A stretch of 37,364 nucleotides of DNA from Mucilaginibacter sp. (GCA_028288085.1 JAQBOK010000230.1:1-37364), one strand, 5' to 3'. Positions 17,164-26,444 are shown, counted from the first letter of the stretch. Translations and numbers: made by a program. The notes: generated by a model not told the origin, from the letters alone.

Positions 17164-17864
17164 TGCTATTAGCACAAATAACAGATACCGCACACAAGCT
17201 TATTGATACCGCAAAAAATTTGCCACAGGTAGGGGCTCCGGCCGAAGAACTGCGATTTGGCGACTTGATTGTAAAAGGGGGCTGGGTAATGGTTCCTATC
17301 GGAATATTAGCTGTGTTGGGTCTTGTGATATTTTTTGAACGCTATTTTACTATAAGAAAAGCCGCAAAAGATGAATCAAATTTAATGAGCCAGGTACGTA
17401 CCAGTATTTTAACCGGCAAACTGGAATCGGCCATTGCAATTTGCCGCAACAGCAACTCGGCGCTTGGGCGTATGCTGCAAAAAGGTTTGTTACGAATAGG
17501 CAGACCTATTAAAGATATTGAAGGCGCTATTGAAAACATAGGTAAATTGGAAGTAGCCAAACTTGAAAAAAACATCAGCATACTGGGTATTGTTGCCGGT
17601 ATAGCTCCTATGTTTGGATTTTTGGGAACCATTGCAGGGGTTATAAAAATATTTTATGACATATCTAAAACAGATAATATCAGTATGGGCGTTATATCTG
17701 GTGGGTTATATGTTAAAATGGTAACCTCGGCCGCAGGGTTGATGGTGGGTATAGTGGCTTATGTGTGTTATCATATATTGATGATGATGGTGGATAAGGT
17801 GATACTGAAGCTGGAAACCGATGCTATTGAGTTTATCGACCTGTTAGAGGAGCCTAGCAAATGA
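17160..17864 (+). CDS. exbB: MotA/TolQ/ExbB family proton channel subunit
   Basis: 234 residues. Three transmembrane helices (about 42-60, 140-163 and 186-209) with a large cytoplasmic loop between the first two; the second contains the family signature APMFGFLGTIAGVI. With ExbD it forms the inner-membrane proton channel that drives TonB. Its ATG overlaps the preceding stop (ATGA), and its own stop overlaps the ExbD start (ATGA at 17861-17864), so the three genes are tightly coupled. TolQ or an ExbB-like paralogue with a dedicated partner set is possible; the neighbouring TonB-like gene favours ExbB. Confidence 0.92.
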   Translation: MMLLAQITDTAHKLIDTAKNLPQVGAPAEELRFGDLIVKGGWVMVPIGILAVLGLVIFFERYFTIRKAAKDESNLMSQVRTSILTGKLESAIAICRNSNSALGRMLQKGLLRIGRPIKDIEGAIENIGKLEVAKLEKNISILGIVAGIAPMFGFLGTIAGVIKIFYDISKTDNISMGVISGGLYVKMVTSAAGLMVGIVAYVCYHILMMMVDKVILKLETDAIEFIDLLEEPSK

Positions 17865-18262
17865 ATTTAAGAAAAAGACAACGGCGTGTATCAGCCGAGG
17901 TGCATACCTCAGCAATGAACGATATCATGTTCTTCCTGCTGCTTTTTTTCCTGATCGCATCAACTGTGACCAATCCGAACGTGATCAAGCTACTGCTGCC
18001 TAAATCTTCATCGGGGCAAGCGGTATCTAAAAAAACCATTTCGGTAACCATTAGTCAGGACCTCAAATACACAGTTAACAATAAGGCTATAAAGATTGAG
18101 GATATGCAAAATACGCTTATGGGCTTTAAGAAACTGGCAACCGAACTAACCATTGTTTTGTCTGTTGATCGTACTGTTGCGATACAAAATGTGGTGCAGA
18201 TAATGGATATAGCGCAAAAACTGAATATAAAACTGGTTTTGGCAACAGAACCGAAAGGATAG
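17861..18262 (+). CDS. exbD: ExbD/TolR family biopolymer transport protein
   Basis: 133 residues, a normal ExbD length. A short basic cytoplasmic N-terminus (MNLRKRQRR) is followed by one transmembrane helix (about 20-36) with the proton-carrying Asp21 in AMNDIMFFLLLFFL, and a periplasmic alpha/beta domain (about 45-133). It works with the adjacent ExbB, coupling proton flow to movement of TonB. The start overlaps the ExbB stop by 4 bp. Confidence 0.92.
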   Translation: MNLRKRQRRVSAEVHTSAMNDIMFFLLLFFLIASTVTNPNVIKLLLPKSSSGQAVSKKTISVTISQDLKYTVNNKAIKIEDMQNTLMGFKKLATELTIVLSVDRTVAIQNVVQIMDIAQKLNIKLVLATEPKG

Positions 18263-18325
18263 GTTAAAGGTGAAAGGCGAAAGGTACTTGATACCCAATA
18301 CTAATTACTTGATACTGGAATAAAA
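18263..18325. repeat. Short direct repeats between exbD and tonB
   Basis: The 63-bp gap holds AAAGG-type repeats (aaaggtgaaaggcgaaagg) and two ACTTGATAC copies. It resembles dispersed simple repeats seen between Bacteroidota genes. It separates tonB from the otherwise overlapping exbB-exbD pair. Confidence 0.35.
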
Positions 18326-19138
18326 ATGGAATACTACCAGGAAGAAAATAATTACCCCAAAGCGTTTTTAGCAACCGGCATCATTATGGCCATACTAATT
18401 GCTTTGTGCTATTTTATTGTATTTAAAAACCCACCCAAGCAAGAAGACGGCACCGGTGGCATATTAGTAAACTATGGCACTACGGATGAAGGTATGGGTA
18501 ACGACCTTACGAGCGTTGAAGAACCATCGAAAGCTGAAAGACCCAATCATACCAAGCCTACAAAGGTAACCCCTGCCCCACCTACACCACAGAAAACACA
18601 GGTAGAGCAAAGTGATAAAAAGGTAGTTACCCAGAATACTGAAGATGCTCCTGTAGTTGATGCAAATTCAAAAAAAGCAAGTAAAACTGTAGCTACACAA
18701 CCTGTAACTAAATCAGCCAAGCCAACCGTTAATCAGAATGCTTTATATAAAGGCAAAAGCAACGGTGCCACAGGCGAAGGCGACGGAACTACCAATACAC
18801 CTGGCAACCAGGGTAAACCCAATGGATCAACCCTTGCCGATAACTATAATGGTACAGGCTCTGGTAATGGTGGCTTGCAGATGGCCCAGCGTAGCTTTGT
18901 AAATAAGCCTGCAGTTACCGATGATAACAGGCGCACCGGCAAAGTGGTTGTTGATATACGGGTGGATAAAAACGGCAATGTGATTTACGCCAGCGCAGGC
19001 GCCAAGGGAACCACCATAACCGATCCCGGCTTGCTGCAAAAATGTGAAGATGCGGTAAAAAACTCCAAACTCAATTCCTCTGAAAACGCTCCTGATAACC
19101 AGGTAGGGAAAGTGGTTTTTGTATTCAAAGTAAATTAA
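18326..19138 (+). CDS. tonB: Energy transducer TonB
   Basis: 270 residues. A short cytoplasmic N-terminus, one transmembrane helix (about 13-33, KAFLATGIIMAILIALCYF), a long Pro/Lys/Thr/Gln-rich periplasmic linker (about 36-195), and a C-terminal TonB-like domain (about 200-270; KVVVDIRVDKNGNVIYASAG, ending KVVFVFKVN). The linker includes a Gly/Asn/Thr-rich part after about 145. The histidine typical of the E. coli TonB transmembrane helix is absent, as is common in diverged homologues. With the upstream exbB and exbD genes it would make a complete motor, probably serving the barrel and TPR proteins of the same cluster. Confidence 0.88.
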   Translation: MEYYQEENNYPKAFLATGIIMAILIALCYFIVFKNPPKQEDGTGGILVNYGTTDEGMGNDLTSVEEPSKAERPNHTKPTKVTPAPPTPQKTQVEQSDKKVVTQNTEDAPVVDANSKKASKTVATQPVTKSAKPTVNQNALYKGKSNGATGEGDGTTNTPGNQGKPNGSTLADNYNGTGSGNGGLQMAQRSFVNKPAVTDDNRRTGKVVVDIRVDKNGNVIYASAGAKGTTITDPGLLQKCEDAVKNSKLNSSENAPDNQVGKVVFVFKVN

Positions 19139-19227
19139 ATCAATTGACTGTTTTAAGTTTGCAGTTGGCAATTCTAATTCTATAGCTTTGCAATAACAGT
19201 TGCTTACTGCAACCTGAGTATTACCAA

Positions 19228-20538
19228 ATGGACTATAAAAGTACGCTCAACTACCTCTACAGCCAGCTCCCCATGTTCACACGGGATGGGCCTTTGGCAT
19301 TTAAAGCGAACTTGACCAACACCATTGAACTTTGTAAACGGCTGGGTAACCCACAACAGCAATTTAAAAGCGTGCACGTTGCCGGAACAAATGGAAAGGG
19401 TTCCACCTCGCACATGCTTGCCGCCATATTACACACTGCAGGTTACAAAACCGGGCTTTATACCTCGCCACATTTAAAAGATTTCAGGGAACGGATCCGA
19501 ATCGATGGCGAAATGCTCGCGGAGCAGCACGTGATAGATTTTGTAGAAAAACACAAAGTCAACTTTGAGGATATTAAACCATCTTTTTTTGAAATGACAG
19601 TGGGCATGGCCTTCGATGTCTTTGCACAACAAAAAGTAGATATAGCCATTATTGAAGTAGGTTTAGGCGGAAGGCTGGACTCTACCAATATCATTACCCC
19701 ACTCCTATCCATAATTACAAACATTGGCTGGGACCACATGAACATGCTTGGTGATACCCTGAATCAAATTGCAATTGAAAAAGCCGGTATTATAAAACCC
19801 GCCATCCAGGTTATTGTTGGTGAATATCAATCAGAGGTTGCGGATGTATTTATCAGCAAGGCTGAATTGGAAAATGCGCCTATTAGCTTTGCTTCTGCTA
19901 TATGGAATATCTCAGATGTGGAAACTGGCGAACAGGCATCTGAAACAGTAAAGGAATACCTGGATTTCACAATCTCCAAAGACGATTCACCACTTGTTAC
20001 TTACCACCTGCGACTTGACCTGCCCGGAACCTATCAGCTTAAAAATATAAAAGCAGTTTTATCAGCCGTTGATGAATTAAGAGAACAAGGATTTGAGATA
20101 ACAGATGAACATATAACTGAGGCGCTGCGGAAAGTTAAAACGCTAACCGGCCTTCATGGACGTTGGGAGATTTTGACCCATGACCCACTTACTATATGTG
20201 ATACAGGCCATAACCCCGAGGGGATTATCGAAGTACTGAAAAATATTGAAAACATATCCTATCATCAGTTACATTTTGTAATGGGCGTAGTAAATGATAA
20301 AGATATCAGCAAGATGCTGGCCATGCTGCCTAAAAACGCCACCTATTATTTTTGCAAACCAAATATCCCCCGCGGGCTGGATGCTGAAAGCTTAAAGGTT
20401 AAAGCTGAAAGTTTTAATTTACTTGGTGATACTTATCCTTCGGTAACAGCTGCATTACAAGCGGCACAGCGCGAGGCGGACAATCATGATCTTGTATTTG
20501 TTGGTGGCAGTACTTTTGTAGTTGCAGAGGTAATTTAA
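19228..20538 (+). CDS. folC: Bifunctional folylpolyglutamate synthase/dihydrofolate synthase
   Basis: 436 residues, the usual FolC length. Mur-ligase-type fold: P-loop GTNGKGS (53-59), TSPHLKDFRERIRI, EVGLGGRLDSTNI, GWDHMNMLG followed by IAIEKAGIIK (the carbamylated-lysine region), GRWE, and the C-terminal DTGHNPEG. It adds glutamate to dihydropteroate and to folates in the cytoplasm. It follows tonB by 89 bp on the same strand. That gene order recurs in relatives, but the biochemical roles are unrelated and it may simply share the transcript. Confidence 0.95.
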   Translation: MDYKSTLNYLYSQLPMFTRDGPLAFKANLTNTIELCKRLGNPQQQFKSVHVAGTNGKGSTSHMLAAILHTAGYKTGLYTSPHLKDFRERIRIDGEMLAEQHVIDFVEKHKVNFEDIKPSFFEMTVGMAFDVFAQQKVDIAIIEVGLGGRLDSTNIITPLLSIITNIGWDHMNMLGDTLNQIAIEKAGIIKPAIQVIVGEYQSEVADVFISKAELENAPISFASAIWNISDVETGEQASETVKEYLDFTISKDDSPLVTYHLRLDLPGTYQLKNIKAVLSAVDELREQGFEITDEHITEALRKVKTLTGLHGRWEILTHDPLTICDTGHNPEGIIEVLKNIENISYHQLHFVMGVVNDKDISKMLAMLPKNATYYFCKPNIPRGLDAESLKVKAESFNLLGDTYPSVTAALQAAQREADNHDLVFVGGSTFVVAEVI

Positions 20539-20730
20539 TACAGGCCAAAAAAATATTCCCTTTTCTATCTTTATTACGCAATTGGGCTAAAGAACAGATG
20601 TTGTTAAATCATATTGAGGTGATGCCATGACGCCCGCGTATAATTAAAATTTTTTAGTACAAAATTATTACATCCGTTATTTATATAAAATTCTATTTTT
20701 ACCTTCATTAAATTCTATTTATTCCCTTTT

Positions 20731-21720
20731 ATGACCTACCTACCCTCTCCTGATAGATATAAAAATATGATATACCGCCGCTGCGGCCGTAGCGGCATTA
20801 AACTGCCGGCAGTATCGCTTGGTTTGTGGCACAATTTCGGTGGTGTGGATGTGGCGGAGAATTTCCGTAAAATCTTACATCTTGCTTTTGATAGCGGCAT
20901 CACCCATTTCGACCTGGCTAATAATTATGGCCCGCCGCCCGGATCAGCAGAAGAAAATTTCGGCCGTATCCTGAAAGAAGATTTTAAGGCATACCGCGAC
21001 GAGATTATCATATCGAGCAAGGCCGGTTATACCATGTGGGATGGCCCTTATGGTGATTGGGGCTCAAAGAAATATCTTGTATCAAGCCTGGATCAAAGTC
21101 TGCAACGCATGGGCCTTGAATATGTGGACATTTTTTACCATCACCGTCCAGACCCTGAAACTCCCTTAGAAGAAACTATGGGCGCACTTGACCTGATTGT
21201 ACGGCAAGGCAAGGCGTTATATGCAGGTATATCTAATTACCCTGCTGCCGAGGCGGATAAAGCAATCAGTATATTAAAAAAATTGGGCACGCCATGTTTG
21301 ATCCATCAGCCTAAATATTCCATGTTTGAACGCTGGGCAGAAGGTGGCCTGTTGGATGTATTGGAAAAAGATGGTGTGGGCTGTATCCCATTTTCGCCGC
21401 TGGCCCAGGGCTTGTTAACTGACAAATATCTGCACGGTATCCCGGAAGATTCAAGGGCGGCAAAATCAACAGGCTTTTTACAAAAGAGCCAGGTAACTGA
21501 TGACAGGATCGGCCAGATAAAAAGATTGAACGACATTGCATTGCAACGCGGACAAACACTGGCCCAAATGGCGCTTTCGTGGTTGTTAAAGGATGAGCGG
21601 GTTACTTCGGTGCTGATAGGTGCAAGTAAACCTGCGCAATTAACAGATTCATTAAAATGCCTTGACAATATTAAATTTTCGGCTGAAGAACTGGCAAAGA
21701 TCGAAGGCATATTGAAGTAG
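20731..21720 (+). CDS. mgrA: Aldo/keto reductase, L-glyceraldehyde-3-phosphate reductase (MgrA/YghZ) type
   Basis: 329 residues, close in sequence to E. coli YghZ over its length, including the N-terminal PDRYKNMIYRRCGRSG, which supports the start at 20731. Catalytic tetrad: Asp61 and Tyr66 in HFDLANNYGPPPGSAEENFG, Lys97 in ISSKAGY, and a His at 137-138 in IFYHHRPD. The C-terminal NADPH-binding segment ALSWLLKDERVTSVLIGAS is intact. The YghZ family reduces L-glyceraldehyde 3-phosphate and methylglyoxal-like aldehydes with NADPH. An oxidoreductase of the Gfo/Idh/MocA family follows after a palindromic repeat, suggesting a sugar or aldehyde detoxification role. Confidence 0.9.
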   Translation: MTYLPSPDRYKNMIYRRCGRSGIKLPAVSLGLWHNFGGVDVAENFRKILHLAFDSGITHFDLANNYGPPPGSAEENFGRILKEDFKAYRDEIIISSKAGYTMWDGPYGDWGSKKYLVSSLDQSLQRMGLEYVDIFYHHRPDPETPLEETMGALDLIVRQGKALYAGISNYPAAEADKAISILKKLGTPCLIHQPKYSMFERWAEGGLLDVLEKDGVGCIPFSPLAQGLLTDKYLHGIPEDSRAAKSTGFLQKSQVTDDRIGQIKRLNDIALQRGQTLAQMALSWLLKDERVTSVLIGASKPAQLTDSLKCLDNIKFSAEELAKIEGILK

Positions 21721-21731
21721 ATCCTTATCGA

Positions 21732-21780
21732 CTCGTCCCCTGCCCTCTTTGCGTAGCAGAGCGGGTGAAGACAGGGTGAG
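21732..21780. repeat. Nested palindromic (REP-like) element after mgrA
   Basis: Outer arms CTCGTCCCCTG (21732-21742) and CAGGGTGAG (21772-21780) enclose an inner imperfect hairpin (CCTCTTTGC, loop GTA, GCAGAGCGG). It resembles a family of G+C-richer palindromes spread through intergenic DNA of these genomes. It may also end transcription from mgrA, although no T-tract follows. Confidence 0.5.
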
Positions 21781-21821
21781 ACAACTAAACATTTTGCTTA
21801 ACTCAAATATTTAAGGGAGAG

Positions 21822-22808
21822 ATGAATAATATTAACTGGGGCATTATTGGCTGTGGAAATGTGACCGAAAAAAAAAGCGGCCAGGCTTATAACAAAGTAC
21901 CTAACAGCAAATTAGTTGCGGTCATGCGCCGTGATGCGGCCAAAGCTGCCGACTATGCGGCTCGCCACGGCGTAGGTAAATGGTATGCTGAGGCCGGGCA
22001 ATTATTGAACGATGTTGAAGTTAATGCTGTTTCTATAGCTACACCTCCTGCTTTTCACCTGGAATATGCAATAGCCGCTTTAAAAAAAGGACTGAATGTT
22101 TATGTGGAAAAGCCGGTGACACGTACTGCACAGGAGGCACAGGCAATGGCAGATGCTGTTAAACAATATAGTGGCAAGCTAACCGTAGCCCATTACCGCA
22201 GGGCATTGCCCATGTTTTTATATATAAAAGAATTACTGGCGAAAAATACTATTGGCGAAATACGCACGGTACAAATAAGAATGTGGAAAAGCCTGAAACC
22301 CGACCTGGTGGCCGATGTGGAAAGTAACTGGCGGGTATTGCCCGAACTTTCGGGTGGGGGATATTTTCATGACCTGGCCCCGCACCAACTCGATTTGATG
22401 TTATACTATTTCGGTGAACCTGAGTTATATCATGGGTTTTCGCTAAATCAATCAGGCGTAAACCCGGCTGATGACCATGTATGCGGGCAAATATTGTTCA
22501 AAAACAAGGTGGTAGTTAATGGCTCATGGTGCTTTAATGTAGCTGATAATGAAACTGTAGACAGTTGCGAAATCATTGGTGCAAATGGGAAGATCACTTT
22601 CCCATTCTTTGGGACATTTGTCAGCTGGGAAAATGAATATGAAGAACAAATTGTGAACTTTACCCATCCTGAGCACATCCAGCAGCCGATGATCGAAAAA
22701 ATTGTTTCCTATTTCAGGGGCGAAGGGCCTAACCCCTGCCCAATTGAGGATGCAGTAACTTTGATGAAGGTGATGGATGCGTTTACAAATAAACCACCAT
22801 TGCTTTAA
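21822..22808 (+). CDS. Gfo/Idh/MocA family NAD(P)-dependent oxidoreductase
   Basis: 328 residues. N-terminal Rossmann fold with IIGCGNVTEKKSG (a variant of GxGxxG) and the family motif VEKPVTRT (the conserved E-K-P segment, about residues 95-102). The C-terminal alpha/beta substrate domain has GGGYFHDLAPHQLDLMLYYFG, containing the HDLAPHQLD metal/substrate-loop motif with catalytic histidine. The family oxidises or reduces sugars, inositols or amino-sugars; the substrate is unknown. The ATG is preceded by a GGGAGA stretch, a rare Shine-Dalgarno-like site in this genome. It is 18 bp upstream of the flavin reductase gene. Confidence 0.88.
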   Translation: MNNINWGIIGCGNVTEKKSGQAYNKVPNSKLVAVMRRDAAKAADYAARHGVGKWYAEAGQLLNDVEVNAVSIATPPAFHLEYAIAALKKGLNVYVEKPVTRTAQEAQAMADAVKQYSGKLTVAHYRRALPMFLYIKELLAKNTIGEIRTVQIRMWKSLKPDLVADVESNWRVLPELSGGGYFHDLAPHQLDLMLYYFGEPELYHGFSLNQSGVNPADDHVCGQILFKNKVVVNGSWCFNVADNETVDSCEIIGANGKITFPFFGTFVSWENEYEEQIVNFTHPEHIQQPMIEKIVSYFRGEGPNPCPIEDAVTLMKVMDAFTNKPPLL

Positions 22809-22826
22809 TGCTTTATCCAATAGTAT

Positions 22827-23717
22827 ATGCTATCAATTAACATAAAAGACCTATCCATCCCTGAGTTACACAATTACCTGCAATATGCAATTGCCCCACG
22901 TCCTATCTGTTTTGCATCAACCGTGGACAAGGGAGGTAATGTTAATTTGAGCCCTTTTAGCTTTTTCAACCTGTTTAGCACCAACCCGCCTATTTGTGTA
23001 TTTTCCCCGTCAAGGAAGGTGCGTGATAATACAACCAAGCACACGCTCGAAAACATATTAGAAGTGCCTGAATGTGTAATCAATATGGTGAATTACGATA
23101 TGGTTCAGCAAACATCATTGGCAAGTGTGGAGTATCCGAAAAGGATAAATGAATTTATTAAGGCAGGCTTTACTGCTATACCATCCCATTTGGTAAAACC
23201 GCCACGGGTAGCAGAAGCCCCTGTGCAGTTAGAATGTGTGGTAAACGAAGTAAAATCTTTGGGCAGTGGCCCCGGTGCAGGTAACCTGGTGATAGCCGAA
23301 ATAAAGATCATCCATATTAACGAAGCCATTTTGGATACCGATGGTAAAATTGACCAGGCAAAAATTGACCTGGTAGCGCGCCTTGGCGGCGACTGGTATT
23401 GCCGGGTTACCAAAGACAACCTTTTTAAAGTGGCAAAGCCTGTTCGCACTATCGGCATCGGTGTAGATGCTATACCTTATCCCATCCGCAATTCAAAAGT
23501 GCTTACAGGAAATAATCTTGGCCAGCTAGGCAATGTGGAAGTATTACCAACCGATGAGGAAACCGAAACCTACAGCCAATCACCAGAACTCAAAGACTTG
23601 CTGGATGCTACCATCGGCGACAGCCAAACACGCGAACTGCAACTACATTTAAAAGCAAAGGAGTTATTGGATGAAGGGAAGGTGGAAGAGGCTTGGATGG
23701 TGTTATTGATATCGTAA
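22827..23717 (+). CDS. Flavin-reductase-like (FMN-binding split barrel) protein
   Basis: 296 residues. Residues about 17-200 are a flavin reductase-like domain: IAPRPICFASTVDKGGNVNLSPFSFFNLFSTNPPICVFSP and the later CVNEVKSLGSGPGAGNLVIAEIKIIH (given in pieces as RPICFAST, NLSPFSFF and GNLVIAEI) with the FMN-binding pattern of the DIM6/NTAB family. The C-terminal 90 residues are an extra helical part of unknown role. It probably binds FMN and reduces it with NAD(P)H. It follows the Gfo/Idh/MocA gene by 18 bp and faces the VanW-glycosyltransferase gene tail-to-tail. Confidence 0.85.
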   Translation: MLSINIKDLSIPELHNYLQYAIAPRPICFASTVDKGGNVNLSPFSFFNLFSTNPPICVFSPSRKVRDNTTKHTLENILEVPECVINMVNYDMVQQTSLASVEYPKRINEFIKAGFTAIPSHLVKPPRVAEAPVQLECVVNEVKSLGSGPGAGNLVIAEIKIIHINEAILDTDGKIDQAKIDLVARLGGDWYCRVTKDNLFKVAKPVRTIGIGVDAIPYPIRNSKVLTGNNLGQLGNVEVLPTDEETETYSQSPELKDLLDATIGDSQTRELQLHLKAKELLDEGKVEEAWMVLLIS

Positions 23718-23736
23718 GACGCAAGGCATTTTATCT

Positions 23737-25459
23737 CTACAAGATAAGTTTCAAAACTGCGGCTTTAAAAGCATCATAATCCCCTGCGGGTATAATATTC
23801 AAGTTTTCTCTTTCGGTAATTCCGCAAGCAGGTGTAGTAATAACCGGGATATTTAACGCCAACGCTTTTAAAATCAATCTTGGCTGATGCTCAATATAAG
23901 TAGGTATAATAACCAGGCCAATGTTTTCAAACAGATTTACCCCTGCAATTTGGATATTTACATCTTTCCAAAACTCTGCATTTTCCAGCGTTTTCCCTGT
24001 TACTGTTAGTGTAAGGTTTAATTCCCTGGCCAATTGGCGTACTTCATATGCGCCCTTTCTTGCCAGGGCTGACGCCGGAACAATATTCTGTACGCATCGT
24101 TTGGTTGAGCTGGCTTTCCGCCGGGCATACACCATTCCAACCTAACAGATTTGTTCTGAAATATATTGGCTATATCCCGGTGCGGTGTAATAATATGTCT
24201 TGATCTTGTGAGTGAAAGACTTTCCAGATTGATCAATTCATTGTTTGCCCGAAAATCGTTGAGGGTTTTGCTTTGGGTATGATTTTGTAATGCCTTATTT
24301 AACTGCTCATGTATTTTTTCCATAGGCAGGCGGGTCATTAGCACATCAAATGTTCTTCCCCATAAAATGCCTTGCTGCCAGGCAAAGGGCAGCAGGTTTT
24401 GTGATATCACAATATGGGTTGTTTCAATGGGAATAAGCTTTTTTATTCCCGCTATAATCTTGCTATCATACTTTAAATATGCGGGTGGCAAAGTGGCATT
24501 AAAATAGTTAGCTGCCGTATGGAAATCGACCGTTTAAAGGCGATAGACGAAAATGTTTTGTGACGGTCCGGATTGACATCCCATGTAAAGCGGTTGATAC
24601 TCCAAGTACTATTGAATGAGAACGGAACTATGAAATAGTCGATATTTTTAGCTGTAGACTTAACGTATTCATCAAACTCGGGCCATTTTTCATCCAGTAT
24701 AAATGTGGTAATACTATACGATTCATTAGTAAAATCTTTTGCGGGATTGCGGTGGCAATCAAAATTCCCGCAGCTATAACAATCATTCAGTACAACAGCT
24801 TTAAATTGAGTATTAGCTGGCGGGTAAAGAACAGTATTATTGGTAACCCCTCTGAATTGAACAAGGAGATTTTGAACCGTAAAATCAATCACAATTTTAA
24901 AACTATAAGCTGATTTAAACTGAAGATCGATATAGTTCCATTTAACCGTGGCGTCCAGGTCATTTTCAGATAACGAGCCTTTAACTATCTGTGTATGCCT
25001 ATGCCTTTCAATAATCTCGAAATTTGCTTTCAATGCAGCATCGTATAAAGCATTGGATAACTGGCAAAGCCCACCAGCAATAGTGGGAATCATACATCCT
25101 TCCCTTATTTCACGCCCCATCACGTAACCATTTCCGGCTGATGGTTTGCCGATATGTTTCCAGAAACTAAATATTGTATTTGCCGGAATTTCGAGCCCGT
25201 TCAATTTTTCAGATGCCACTCTTAAATTCTGAACTTTACCGGCCGTTAATATCCAGTTTTGCTTATTATCATCATTATTCCATAACTCGCTTTCTGAAAA
25301 TGATATTACCGGCGCCGATGCCAATTGATCGCCAACTGGAAATTTTATCGGCCCATCAATAAAAAGATTGGTAAACAATCGTTTTACAATGAGCAAATTC
25401 GACCTTAAATAAAAGCTTAGTGACTTTGAAAAACTATGGCGCTGAGATAAGGTGGTCAT
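23737..25459 (-). pseudogene. VanW-glycosyltransferase fusion, broken by two frameshifts
   Basis: Three consecutive minus-strand frames together encode one expected protein of about 574 residues. The first (ATG at 25459) has the VanW domain (GREIREGC, then AGGLCQLSNALYDAAL around residues 116-143) and runs into a foreign tail at 24473. The next frame begins about 24530 without a proper start and continues the glycosyltransferase half (ISQNLLPFAWQQG, GRTFDVLMTRLP, RHIITPHRDIAN). The third resumes at PASALARKGAYEVRQLA and ends EHQPRLILKALALNIPVITTPACG, typical of GT-B group 1. The junctions (between 24495 and 24535, and near 24077-24090) each need one extra base to rejoin. VanW is a partly characterised domain of unknown reaction. 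It is either a recent pseudogene or carries sequencing errors. Confidence 0.8.
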
Positions 25460-25593
25460 TTAGATATCTTGTTCAAAAGAACTTACTGCTTTCTTTTAAA
25501 GAAGTTAAGGTAAGGATTTTAAAGAAGAAAATTTAGTTTGTCTCTGATTGTACCTTTCTTATCTAAAAAGCGAGCAAGTACATTATTGTTTGT

Positions 25594-25657
25594 TCATTCT
25601 GAGCGATAGCGAAGAATCTATTAGCACGTCATTAGATGCTTCGTTTCTCAGCACGAT
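25594..25657. repeat. REP-like palindromic repeat
   Basis: CTGAGCGATAGCGAAG at 25599-25614 and CTTCGTTTCTCAG at 25639-25651 form an imperfect hairpin. The surrounding words (attctgagcg, gcgaagaatct, gatgcttcgt) are those of a repeat common in Sphingobacteriaceae intergenic DNA. The 123-residue plus-strand frame across it (25548-25919) is a by-product. Confidence 0.5.
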
Positions 25658-25703
25658 AATTGGGGTAAATCCGAAATCGAACACCCAAACATCCAATATC
25701 AAC

Positions 25704-26444
25704 CTATATCCCCAGCACTTGTTTCAACTTCGCATAACCTGTTTTGCTAACCGGTATCTTAGCGCCCGATTTAAGGATGGCAAGGTGGGCATCTTTTTCA
25801 TAAGGGTCTATCCGGGTGATATCCTGTATCTTAATTATATAGGAACGGTGCACACGAACAAACTGTGTTGGGTCAAGCATCTGCTCAAAAAAGCTCATGG
25901 TTTTATTTTTCAGGAATGAGCCTTCCTTGGTATGCACGCTTACGTAATCATCATCAGCTTCTAAATATTCAACATCAGCAACCGGGATGATCTTCACTTT
26001 GGTCCCCGTTTTCACCACAATACGCTCGTGTTGCGCGGGTGATTGTGCAGCGGTATCTAAAAGGTTTTCGGTTTGCTTTACAACCTGGGCAGGTGTTTGG
26101 GCCAGAAATTTTTCAACTGCTTTGTTAAACCGGTCCTTGCTGAAAGGTTTCAGCAGGTAATCAATGGCGTGGGTTTCAAAAGCTTTGATTGCATATTCGT
26201 CAAAAGCTGTGGTAAAAATTACCGATGGCGGCTGTTCCACCAGTTCCAGCATTTCAAAACCATTTATTTTAGGCATTTGCACATCCAGGAATATCAGGTC
26301 GGGCTGGTACTGCTGAATAGCTTTCAGACCTTCAAAGCCATCGTTACATTCCTGTAAAACTTCAATATCTTTAAAATTCTGCAAATATTCCAGTACAACT
26401 AACCGGGCTAAAGGTTCATCATCAATAATAAGTGCACGCTTCAT
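25704..26444 (-). CDS. LytTR-family response regulator
   Basis: 246 residues. The N-terminal receiver has Asp8-Asp9, phosphoacceptor Asp54 (LIFLDVQMP) and Lys99 (LLKPF). After a Gln/Ala/Thr-rich linker, the C-terminal LytTR DNA-binding domain spans about 143-246 (VEYLEADDDYVSVHTKEG and FVRVHRSYIIKI). LytTR proteins bind pairs of direct repeats about 21 bp apart. Its ATG overlaps the kinase stop by 4 bp, and the kinase is its presumed phosphate donor. The operon also carries a LiaF-like protein. Candidate binding sites lie upstream of the operon's first gene (28671) and of the LiaF-like gene at 31394. Confidence 0.93.
   Translation of the reverse strand: MKRALIIDDEPLARLVVLEYLQNFKDIEVLQECNDGFEGLKAIQQYQPDLIFLDVQMPKINGFEMLELVEQPPSVIFTTAFDEYAIKAFETHAIDYLLKPFSKDRFNKAVEKFLAQTPAQVVKQTENLLDTAAQSPAQHERIVVKTGTKVKIIPVADVEYLEADDDYVSVHTKEGSFLKNKTMSFFEQMLDPTQFVRVHRSYIIKIQDITRIDPYEKDAHLAILKSGAKIPVSKTGYAKLKQVLGI

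Noticed and set aside
24018-24491. Separate glycosyltransferase N-terminal gene with TTG start
   Set aside because: It has no own promoter or proper start and continues the VanW reading directly; it is better read as part of one broken gene.
25548-25919. 123-residue plus-strand frame
   Set aside because: It runs across a REP-like repeat and antisense to the LytTR regulator and shows no domain.
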